Assembly (NCBI GenBank): GCA_003483565.1
Contig: DMYZ01000014.1
Location: 1-5,757, forward strand
Direction: 5' to 3'
Source of the DNA: Prevotella sp.
Lineage (GTDB): Bacteria > Bacteroidota > Bacteroidia > Bacteroidales > Bacteroidaceae
Length of the DNA: 5,757 bases
The translations under genes were made by a program, and so were the position numbers. The notes under the pieces are model-generated. The model had not been told where the DNA came from. It did not search any database and worked only from the letters and a program-made list of their open reading frames with translations. Below are positions 1-5,539 of the stretch, piece by piece (position 1 is the first letter of the stretch; each line of letters begins with the position of its first letter).

Positions 1-1
1 G

Positions 2-256
2 GTACAACATCTAGCGGGATCTGGTACCCCCGTCGACATAGCGGTGATGACTCCTGATTATTTCGATACAAATTTCAAAGTGTCCTATAATATACATATC
101 TATCATGAGTCAATATTGCAAATTTATGGTGGTATTCAAAATGTAACGAATGCCTATCAGAAAGATTTTGACAAAGGATATAATCGTGATTCCAATTATA
201 TCTATGGCCCGTCCCTTCCGCGCAGTTATTATGTGGGAACGAAATTCAGTTTTTAG
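2..256 (+). CDS. TonB-dependent outer-membrane receptor, C-terminal fragment (5' end outside window)
   Basis: This frame is open from the first bases of the window to the TAG at 254-256, so only the last 84 residues of a larger protein are visible. It has the alternating polar/hydrophobic pattern of terminal beta-barrel strands: residues around NFKVSYNIHI, then LQIYGGIQNVTNAY, then a polar loop and a final strand SYYVGTKFSF. The segments GGIQNVTNAYQKDFDKG and YGPSLPRSYYVG match the usual end of Bacteroidota TonB-dependent receptors of the ferric-siderophore/colicin type (GxxNxFdxYQkDfdkG...YGPxxPRtyfvGxkf). The last residue is Phe, as expected for the BamA-recognised beta-signal. The full protein would take up a ligand across the outer membrane with TonB energy. 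The plug domain, and therefore any specificity clue, is missing. The GTG/ATG codons at 44-49 are internal residues. It is convergent with the AraC gene. The family call is strong; the ligand (iron-siderophore is my guess) is inference. Confidence 0.85.
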   Translation, partial: VQHLAGSGTPVDIAVMTPDYFDTNFKVSYNIHIYHESILQIYGGIQNVTNAYQKDFDKGYNRDSNYIYGPSLPRSYYVGTKFSF

Positions 257-270
257 TCTGAGAGGATATG

Positions 271-328
271 TAGCAGAAATGAAAGAAGAACACGATATAA
301 AAAACGTATCCCTCTTTCATTTCTGCTA
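271..328. terminator. Inverted repeat between convergent genes, probable bidirectional terminator
   Basis: Left arm TAGCAGAAATGAAAGA (271-286) and right arm TCTTTCATTTCTGCTA (313-328) are perfectly complementary over 16 bp, with a 26-base AT-rich loop. The element begins 15 bases after the receptor stop codon and lies 28 bases past the stop of the minus-strand AraC gene. That is the place expected for a terminator shared by two convergent genes. The arms are low in GC and neither side is followed by a clean run of T (the plus-strand side is only moderately T-rich), so the mechanism is inferred from position and symmetry. Confidence 0.55.
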
Positions 329-355
329 TCATGTTATTTCTCATTGAATATTATT

Positions 356-1282
356 TTATTTATATTTTAAAATACTAGGTAGTATTCCATATTTTTTTTT
401 GAATGCGACCGTGAAATGCTGTGGATTTTTATAGCCGATATTGTCAGCTACTTCAGCAATACTTTTTTCCTGATTGATTAACAGATCTTTAGCTGTTTCC
501 ATTCGCAGATTATTGTAATACCCCCAGATGGTTGTGCCGAAGAGTTCCTTGAATCCTTTCTTAAGAGTCTGCTGATTCGTTCCCATAGTCCTTGCCAAGT
601 CTATGATTCTTATTTTCTTGTTGTAGTTTTTGTCGAGATAATCTCTTGCGGCTATTATTTTATCAGTTTCATCTTTTCTTAAATTTTCTTTCTGAATATT
701 TCTGTGGCTTTCAACTTGCAGGAGAAACAGTTCGATAACTTTAGCTTCGAGATATGATTTTCTCATATATCCTTTAAAAGGATTCCGGCAAATGTCAGAT
801 ATAATAAATTGCATTTGCGGGGTGATAGGTTTGACAGATTTGATGTGAGAGTTCTGGGTCGTGAAGAGAGGATTGACAAAATCCATTTCATTCCACATTT
901 CTTCAGGAAAGATGTCCTGTGTGACCTTTTTGCTTATTTTTATTTCAAAAAAGGAGAAAGGCAAAGTGTTGTCTTTATAGAGTTCGTGACTACTGATAAG
1001 GTCTGTGATATGGAATATGCTTTGCGAGTTAGGTTGTAAGATGATCTCTTCATCCTGAAAATTCGTCTTGCTCATTCCGTTGAACTGGAAATGCATTTCC
1101 AGATAATCATTTATATCATGTATATGAACTTTATATTTCTGTTTTCCTTTTAAATTGAATTCCCTCCAGGATATTTTAACGTCATCTTCAGCCAACATTC
1201 TGTTTTCCAATACGATATTCTTCAGAATATCTTTGTTATAGTCTATGACTTCTTCTGATATATTAGATGCAATTGCATTCAT
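356..1282 (-). CDS. AraC-family transcriptional regulator, PchR-like
   Basis: A 308-residue regulator with a C-terminal AraC/XylS DNA-binding domain (about 206-305). The first helix-turn-helix is at about 225-247 (IRIIDLARTMGTNQQTLKKG), followed by FKELFGTTIWGYYNNLRMETA, which links to a second helix-turn-helix at about 274-298 (SIAEVADNIGYKNPQHFTVA) and the family's typical ending FKKKYGILPS. The GTNxxxLKKGFKxxFGTTxxGY pattern is characteristic of PchR-type regulators, which elsewhere activate siderophore genes when ferric siderophore binds. The N-terminal part (about 35-120) looks like a beta-rich ligand domain but has no motif I can assign. A longer reading exists from TTG at 1309, but that codon lies inside the promoter -7 motif (1307-1314), upstream of any transcript start, so I choose ATG at 1282-1280; the bases before it are A-rich without a Shine-Dalgarno. 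It is divergent from the efflux operon and convergent with the receptor, and could control either or both. The family is certain; the PchR subtype is likely; the ligand is unknown. Confidence 0.93.
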   Translation of the reverse strand: MNAIASNISEEVIDYNKDILKNIVLENRMLAEDDVKISWREFNLKGKQKYKVHIHDINDYLEMHFQFNGMSKTNFQDEEIILQPNSQSIFHITDLISSHELYKDNTLPFSFFEIKISKKVTQDIFPEEMWNEMDFVNPLFTTQNSHIKSVKPITPQMQFIISDICRNPFKGYMRKSYLEAKVIELFLLQVESHRNIQKENLRKDETDKIIAARDYLDKNYNKKIRIIDLARTMGTNQQTLKKGFKELFGTTIWGYYNNLRMETAKDLLINQEKSIAEVADNIGYKNPQHFTVAFKKKYGILPSILKYK

Positions 1283-1306
1283 ATTTTTTTGTGTTCTATT
1301 TTGGTG

Positions 1307-1314
1307 CAAAGGTA
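1307..1314 (-). promoter_or_regulatory. Bacteroidota -7 promoter motif for the AraC gene
   Basis: Read on the minus strand this is TACCTTTG, an exact match to the TAnnTTTG -7 consensus used by the Bacteroidota primary sigma factor. Transcription would start near 1300, leaving a short leader of roughly 18 bases before the ATG at 1282. No clear -33 TTG is present about 19-21 bases upstream; that position is occupied by the dyad at 1327-1340. Confidence 0.6.
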
Positions 1315-1326
1315 TGATTTTAATTT

Positions 1327-1340
1327 GTATGTAGACATAC
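1327..1340. promoter_or_regulatory. Palindrome overlapping the -33 region of the AraC promoter, candidate operator
   Basis: The sequence GTATGTAGACATAC has perfect 6-bp inverted arms (GTATGT/ACATAC) around a 2-base centre. It ends about 13 bp upstream of the regulator's -7 motif, and so covers the place where a -33 element would be. A protein bound here could block or assist RNA polymerase on the regulator's own promoter. AraC proteins more often bind direct repeats, so the binding protein could be a different dimeric repressor. The symmetry is directly visible; operator function is inferred. Confidence 0.35.
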
Positions 1341-1382
1341 CTAAAAATGATGATTTTTGTCCTTTTAGTCTTGAAAAATATA

Positions 1383-1418
1383 CTTATTGCTCTGTTATTT
1401 CTTATTGCGTTGTTTTTA
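1383..1418. repeat. 18-bp tandem direct repeat, candidate AraC activator site
   Basis: Two adjoining 18-bp units, 1383-1400 (CTTATTGCTCTGTTATTT) and 1401-1418 (CTTATTGCGTTGTTTTTA), agree at 14 of 18 positions, including the first eight bases. A tandem pair of half-sites on one face of the DNA is the usual target of AraC-family activators. The pair lies about 38 bp upstream of the pump operon's -7 motif, roughly -87 to -52 from the probable start of transcription. The region is T-rich, so some similarity is expected by composition, but the shared CTTATTGC core is more specific. Binding by the neighbouring regulator is inference. Confidence 0.4.
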
Positions 1419-1455
1419 TTTCTTTTTACGTTATAGCTGCCCTTTGTTTAATATC

Positions 1456-1463
1456 TACATTTG
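1456..1463 (+). promoter_or_regulatory. Bacteroidota -7 promoter motif for the efflux operon
   Basis: TACATTTG matches the TAnnTTTG consensus exactly. Transcription would begin near 1470, giving a leader of about 48 bases before the ATG at 1518. It is flanked by the short inverted arms ATATC (1451-1455) and GATAT (1465-1469). A good -33 TTG is absent at the expected spacing; the TTTG at 1443-1446 is too close. This fits a promoter that depends on an activator. Confidence 0.5.
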
Positions 1464-1517
1464 TGATATCAAAATCAAGTACGGTGTTGACGTGAATAAT
1501 TTAAAAAATATAGTGAA

Positions 1518-2846
1518 ATGAAATCATGTATTTCTTATAAAGGTATAAAGGTATTGGGATTATTGCTGTTGTTTGTTACTGGATGTTCTCTGTCTTCTTT
1601 TTCACAGGAGGGAACTCATTATACATTGGACAAATTGATATATGCTGCTTATGTCAATTATCCTTATGCCAGCCAGTTGGATTTGAATGAATCAGAAAGA
1701 AGGGAATCTGTGAAAGATTTAGGAGTGGAATGGCTTCCTCAGGTGTCTGTTACAGGAAAGACAAGTTATCAGTCTGAAATATCTTCTTTGAAGATTCCTG
1801 GAAGTGTGGCACAGAACTTCGGATTGAATATCGAAGGTGGAGAGAAATGGCAGTATCAGGGAACAGTCAGTCTATCCCAACTGCTTTATGACGGAGGATT
1901 AAACCGTACGGAAAAACAGCTCGCCAGAACTCAGGGAGATATTAAGTCTTATCAGATCAAATCGTCCATGTTGCAGATAGAGGATAATATTGATCATGTT
2001 TTTGAATCAATATTGCTTAACAGGGAGCAGATCAAGATAATAAAATATCAGCAAAAAGATCTGGAGTTGAGAAAAAAGGATATCTGTATGGCTGTCCAAA
2101 ATGGTATTGCGTTGAAAACCAGTTCGCAGGAGATCGATGCCGACTTGATTCAATTGCAACAGCAGGAGACTTCCCTACGCATGCAGTTGTGCCAGGATTT
2201 TGTTCAGCTCTCTTCTTTTACCCGTCTGGATCTTGATACTACAACGGTATTGGGATTTCCGAAGGATACTGCTGTTGTTGCGATGGATTATACCGGAAGA
2301 CCGGATTATCAGATTTTCGGCAGTCAGATCTTGAACTCAGAGTTATCAGAAAAGAAATTGAATCAAGAGTTCATACCTCAACTGTCATTTTTTGCTAATG
2401 GTTATTATGGTCGGCCGGGATTGAACGTGATGGACTATTCTTCACATTATTCTGGACTGGTTGGAATTTCTTTGAAATGGAATATAGCTTCTTTATACGA
2501 TAATGTACATAAGAAGAAGATTGAAAGAATCAATAGGGACTTGATTAAAAATGAGCAGTCGCTTTTCGAAATCAATATGGACAAGCAGATTAAAAACCTG
2601 GCAATTGATCAGGCAAAAAACCGTAGACTGCTGGATAGTGATGATCGTGTAGTCGCGATTCGCCTTAACGTAAAGGATGTTGCTGCCGTGCAGTTGAAGA
2701 ATGGTTCCATAATGTTGACGGATTATATGATCAAGCTTAATGATGTGAGTCAGGCTATGATCAATAAGTCAATTCACCGGATAGAACTGTCCATGGACAG
2801 AGCAAGGATGAAGACATTGTTGAATAAGAATAATGAAGAGCAGTAA
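1518..2846 (+). CDS. TolC-family outer-membrane efflux channel, possible lipoprotein
   Basis: A 442-residue outer-membrane factor, close to the usual family length. It should trimerise into a beta-barrel plus periplasmic alpha-helical tunnel that gives the pump its exit from the cell. The N-terminus is an export signal: lysines at 2, 8 and 11, a hydrophobic stretch 12-20, then VTGC with Cys23, which fits a lipobox; cleavage near SFSQ-E (about 30) by signal peptidase I is an alternative. The mature part shows the two-fold TolC repeat. Helix AYVNYPYASQLDLNESERR leads to strand LPQVSVTGKTSYQ (73-85) and SLSQLLYDGGLNRTEKQLA (118-136). In the second half, RPDYQIF (261-267, the family's RPEL-like motif) precedes FIPQLSFFANGYYG (285-298) and the strand GLVGISLKWNIASLYDN. 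Long heptad-rich helices fill 137-230 and 335-430. The ATG at 1518 has an A-rich leader and no Shine-Dalgarno. It is the first gene of the operon, 36 bases ahead of the adaptor gene. The family is certain; the lipid anchor is likely but unproven. Confidence 0.93.
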   Translation: MKSCISYKGIKVLGLLLLFVTGCSLSSFSQEGTHYTLDKLIYAAYVNYPYASQLDLNESERRESVKDLGVEWLPQVSVTGKTSYQSEISSLKIPGSVAQNFGLNIEGGEKWQYQGTVSLSQLLYDGGLNRTEKQLARTQGDIKSYQIKSSMLQIEDNIDHVFESILLNREQIKIIKYQQKDLELRKKDICMAVQNGIALKTSSQEIDADLIQLQQQETSLRMQLCQDFVQLSSFTRLDLDTTTVLGFPKDTAVVAMDYTGRPDYQIFGSQILNSELSEKKLNQEFIPQLSFFANGYYGRPGLNVMDYSSHYSGLVGISLKWNIASLYDNVHKKKIERINRDLIKNEQSLFEINMDKQIKNLAIDQAKNRRLLDSDDRVVAIRLNVKDVAAVQLKNGSIMLTDYMIKLNDVSQAMINKSIHRIELSMDRARMKTLLNKNNEEQ

Positions 2847-2882
2847 GAAAATAAGGAAATGTAATATTAATCAAACAGGATA

Positions 2883-3983
2883 ATGAAAAATAGCAAGTTG
2901 GAAGAGAGTGAGTCTTCAAAAAGAAAAATTTCTAAAAAGGTGATATATGTCGGCAGTATGTTGGGATTGGCTGTCGTGCTCTTCGGCATAAAGACGGGCT
3001 ATCATGCCTGGTGCAGCGAGACTACGGATGACGCGCAGGTTGACGGAAATATTATTCCTGTCCGTACCATGGTGACCGGTTATGTGGATCAGATTCGCTT
3101 TTCCGATAATGAAAAGGTCAGAAAGGGAGATACCCTTGTCATTTATGATACTGTTCAATTGAAGGCTCAGATCGACGATGCCAGGGCTAAAGTCCTTGCT
3201 GCACAAGCAGAATTGCAGTCTTGCAGGACTTCAGTGTCGGCCTCAGAGTATACGGTGTTGATGTCAGTCGCAAATTCAGGATCGGCGATGGATAATATCT
3301 CTGCAGCAGAGGCCCATGCCCGGCAGGCAGAAAAAGAATATTACCGGTTCCTGAGGATGAATAAGGGTGGAGCGGCTACAGAGCAGACGCTGGATAATAT
3401 GAAAACGGCCTATCAAATTGCGTCGGCTCAGCTGGAGGCAGCCCGGAAACAGTTTGACGCTTCCCGTGCGCAAATTTCCAATAACCGGTCACAGACGGCA
3501 ATACATAGTATTCAGGCACGCCAGGCTTTGTCTCATATCGAGAGTGCGCGGGCCCAACTGACTTTGGCGGAAGATCAGTATCATCATGCCTTTGTCCTTG
3601 CGCCCTGTGACGGTATCGTTTCCAAAAAAAGTGTAGAGGCCGGACAGTTTGTCCCTTCTGGTATGGCTTTGGCCTCAATGATCAGTCTTTCGGATATCTG
3701 GGTCACGGCAAATTATAAGGAGACTCAGCTGGAGAATCTCCGGCCTGGACAACAGGCTGTCATTACCGTAGATGCCTATCCCGGATTACGCATAAAAGGA
3801 AAGGTGGAGAGCTTGTGCGGAGCTACAGGGGCGAAGTTCTCAATACTTCCTGCAGAGAATGCTACGGGAAATTTTATCAAGGTAACTCAGAGAATACCGG
3901 TACGCATCAGATTAGAAAAGTGGAATGACTCAAGAGAACTGTTGCCGGGAATGAATGTTGTAGTATCAGTAAAGACAAAATGA
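2883..3983 (+). CDS. emrA: EmrA/HlyD-family periplasmic adaptor (membrane fusion protein)
   Basis: A 366-residue adaptor linking the inner-membrane MFS transporter to the TolC-like channel. It has a basic cytoplasmic start (about 1-18), one transmembrane anchor (about 19-36) and a large periplasmic part. TTDDAQVDGNIIPVRTMVTG (47-66) is the classic EmrA/HlyD entry motif and begins the first half of the barrel-sandwich (lipoyl-like) domain, continuing through VRKGDTLVIYD. Residues about 92-232 form an Ala/Gln/Glu-rich helical hairpin. The lipoyl half then resumes with VLAPCDGIVSKKSVEAGQFV (238-257), followed by the beta-barrel domain with WVTANYKETQLENLRPGQ (273-290) and the C-terminal VTQRIPVRIRL and LLPGMNVVVSV. 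All expected parts are present and the length is usual for the family. AGGA at 2877-2880 is only two bases from the ATG, too close to be a good ribosome site. The stop overlaps the start of the next gene by four bases. The family is certain; the symbol is given by family resemblance. Confidence 0.94.
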   Translation: MKNSKLEESESSKRKISKKVIYVGSMLGLAVVLFGIKTGYHAWCSETTDDAQVDGNIIPVRTMVTGYVDQIRFSDNEKVRKGDTLVIYDTVQLKAQIDDARAKVLAAQAELQSCRTSVSASEYTVLMSVANSGSAMDNISAAEAHARQAEKEYYRFLRMNKGGAATEQTLDNMKTAYQIASAQLEAARKQFDASRAQISNNRSQTAIHSIQARQALSHIESARAQLTLAEDQYHHAFVLAPCDGIVSKKSVEAGQFVPSGMALASMISLSDIWVTANYKETQLENLRPGQQAVITVDAYPGLRIKGKVESLCGATGAKFSILPAENATGNFIKVTQRIPVRIRLEKWNDSRELLPGMNVVVSVKTK

Positions 3984-5539
3984 AAATGGAGAATGCTGTT
4001 GCTTTAGAAAAGAAAAAATATCCTGACGGGATAACGAGGACAGTGATCGTGATCACCTGCATCACAGCCTCCCTGCTGGAACTTATTGATACAACAGTCG
4101 TCAATGTCTGCTTGCGCCATATTGCCGGAAGTGTGGGGGCTTCAACGACTGATGTGGCCTGGGTCGTTACCGCTTATGCCATATCCAATGTCATTATCAT
4201 CCCGCTTAGCGGTATGTTGGCACAGCTTATCGGCGAGAAAAAGTATTTCACAATCTCAATACTTATCTTTACTTTTGCTTCTTTTATGTGCGGAAATTCA
4301 ACAGAATTGTGGCAGTTGATAGTATGGAGAAGTATTCAGGGGCTGGGCGGAGGTGCTTTGATGGCACAGTCTCAAACCATATTGACAACGTCTTTTCCGC
4401 CGGAAAAATTAAATGTAGCAACGATGATATATGGTATTGGTGTCGCTACTGGTCCTGCTTTAGGACCGATGATAGGAGGTTTGATTACAGATAATTATTC
4501 CTGGCATTGGATATTTTTTATTAATGTCCCGTTGGGGCTGTTTGCTGCTTTCGCTTCATGGCTGGTCGTGCCCAATGAAAAAGATAAGGATTTACGGCAT
4601 AATATAGACTGGTGGGGAATTCTTTTCCTTGCAGTCGGAGTGGGTTGCCTGCAGTATGTCCTGGAAGAAGGTAATTCGAAGAGCTGGTTTGACAGTAATA
4701 ATATCGTGCTATTCAGTGTGTTTGCTGTTATGGGAATTGTTGCATTTGTAATAAGAGAAACAAAGATAAAGGCCCCTGCTGTAAATATAAGACTGTTGAG
4801 GCATCGAAATTTGTCCTTAGGTATATTCTTCAATGGCATTATGGGAATGTTACTGTATATTGCTATTTATGCTTTCCCGCTGATGGCGCAGATCAATCTG
4901 GGATGGACGACGACACTCAGTGGTTTCTCTCTGGTTCCCGGAGCTTTCATGTCTATTGTAGGAATGGGGATATGTAAAAAGGCGTTGTCTTGCGGATACA
5001 CTCCTCGAACCTTGATGATCAGTGGTTTCCTGTGCACTTTTATCTTTGGTGCCTGGATGTGTTTCCAGTCGCCCGATTCTTCCTGGTGGGGATTATTTTT
5101 CCCGTTACTGTTCAGAGGATTGGGAATAGGACTCTTTATGATGCCGGTATTGATGATGGCGCTGGAAGGTTTTACCGGAGCAGACCTGGGACAGGCCACC
5201 GGACTTACCAACATGGCAAAACAACTTGGTGGTGCTATCGGCCTGGCTGTCATCGGTACGCGTATCAGTGATGCGCAGGCTTCTTATTCTTCTTTGTTGA
5301 CTTCAAATATTACAGACTATTCTATGAACAGCAACAATGTGATGACGGGACTTACGAGTATCCTTCATGGCATGGGATATAATGCGGATGCGGCCAGAAT
5401 GATTTGCTATAAAATTTTTGATGGTGAGATGATGCAACAGTCATCTTTATTGAGCTATCTGGCATCGTTCCGTTTTCTAGCAGTAATCTGTATCATCTCG
5501 TTACCATTGATGCTTTTGCTGAAGAAATCAAAGAAATAA
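3980..5539 (+). CDS. emrB: EmrB/DHA2-family MFS drug/metabolite:H+ antiporter, 14 transmembrane helices
   Basis: A 519-residue inner-membrane transporter that should use the proton gradient to drive substrate into the adaptor/TolC conduit. About 14 hydrophobic helices can be counted (near 18-37, 58-80, 90-104, 109-131, 146-168, 175-197, 210-228, 241-258, 279-301, 311-332, 343-361, 369-395, 413-427, 493-514), the DHA2 number. Family motifs are clear: ELIDTTVVNV in helix 1 (34-43, with the proton-linked Asp37), motif A GMLAQLIGEKKYF (78-90), which like E. coli EmrB lacks the usual Asp, motif B WRSIQGLGGG (116-125, Arg117), and antiporter motif C GIGVATGPALGPMIGG (152-167). NYSWHWIFFINVPLG (172-186) is nearly the same as in EmrB. 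The loop about 430-490 before the last helix is a normal large EmrB-type periplasmic loop. The first ATG overlaps the adaptor stop (ATGA), which suggests translational coupling; ATG at 3986 is an alternative two codons later. The family is certain. The substrate could be a drug, bile acid, fatty acid or siderophore, and the sequence does not decide. Confidence 0.95.
   Translation: MKMENAVALEKKKYPDGITRTVIVITCITASLLELIDTTVVNVCLRHIAGSVGASTTDVAWVVTAYAISNVIIIPLSGMLAQLIGEKKYFTISILIFTFASFMCGNSTELWQLIVWRSIQGLGGGALMAQSQTILTTSFPPEKLNVATMIYGIGVATGPALGPMIGGLITDNYSWHWIFFINVPLGLFAAFASWLVVPNEKDKDLRHNIDWWGILFLAVGVGCLQYVLEEGNSKSWFDSNNIVLFSVFAVMGIVAFVIRETKIKAPAVNIRLLRHRNLSLGIFFNGIMGMLLYIAIYAFPLMAQINLGWTTTLSGFSLVPGAFMSIVGMGICKKALSCGYTPRTLMISGFLCTFIFGAWMCFQSPDSSWWGLFFPLLFRGLGIGLFMMPVLMMALEGFTGADLGQATGLTNMAKQLGGAIGLAVIGTRISDAQASYSSLLTSNITDYSMNSNNVMTGLTSILHGMGYNADAARMICYKIFDGEMMQQSSLLSYLASFRFLAVICIISLPLMLLLKKSKK

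Noticed and set aside
150..347. 65-codon plus-strand frame overlapping the receptor's end
   Set aside because: It overlaps the conserved receptor C-terminus in another frame and runs through the inverted repeat at 271-328.
1283..1309. N-terminal extension of the AraC regulator from TTG at 1309
   Set aside because: The codon sits inside the TACCTTTG promoter motif, and an ATG 27 bases downstream is followed by a normal-length regulator.
1487..1492. TTGACG resembling an E. coli -35 box
   Set aside because: There is no matching -10 at 17 bp, it would put the start of transcription at or after the channel gene's ATG, and Bacteroidota do not use this consensus.
1289..1495. 68-codon plus-strand open frame in the divergent intergenic region
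   Set aside because: It overlaps the regulator's start and promoter and both candidate operator elements. Its composition just reflects T-rich DNA and it has no recognisable domain.
3376..3678. Minus-strand open frames (100 codons here; others at 2916-3206 and 3276-3473) opposite the adaptor gene
   Set aside because: All are antisense to an intact EmrA-like sequence and contain no recognisable motif.
4495..4839. 114-codon minus-strand open frame inside the MFS gene
   Set aside because: It lies opposite a strongly conserved EmrB-type coding sequence and reads as a shadow of transmembrane codons, with no domain of its own.
4867..5253. 128-codon minus-strand open frame inside the MFS gene
   Set aside because: It is antisense to well-matched transporter sequence, rich in Pro/Ile/Lys from reversed hydrophobic codons, and has no promoter or start context.
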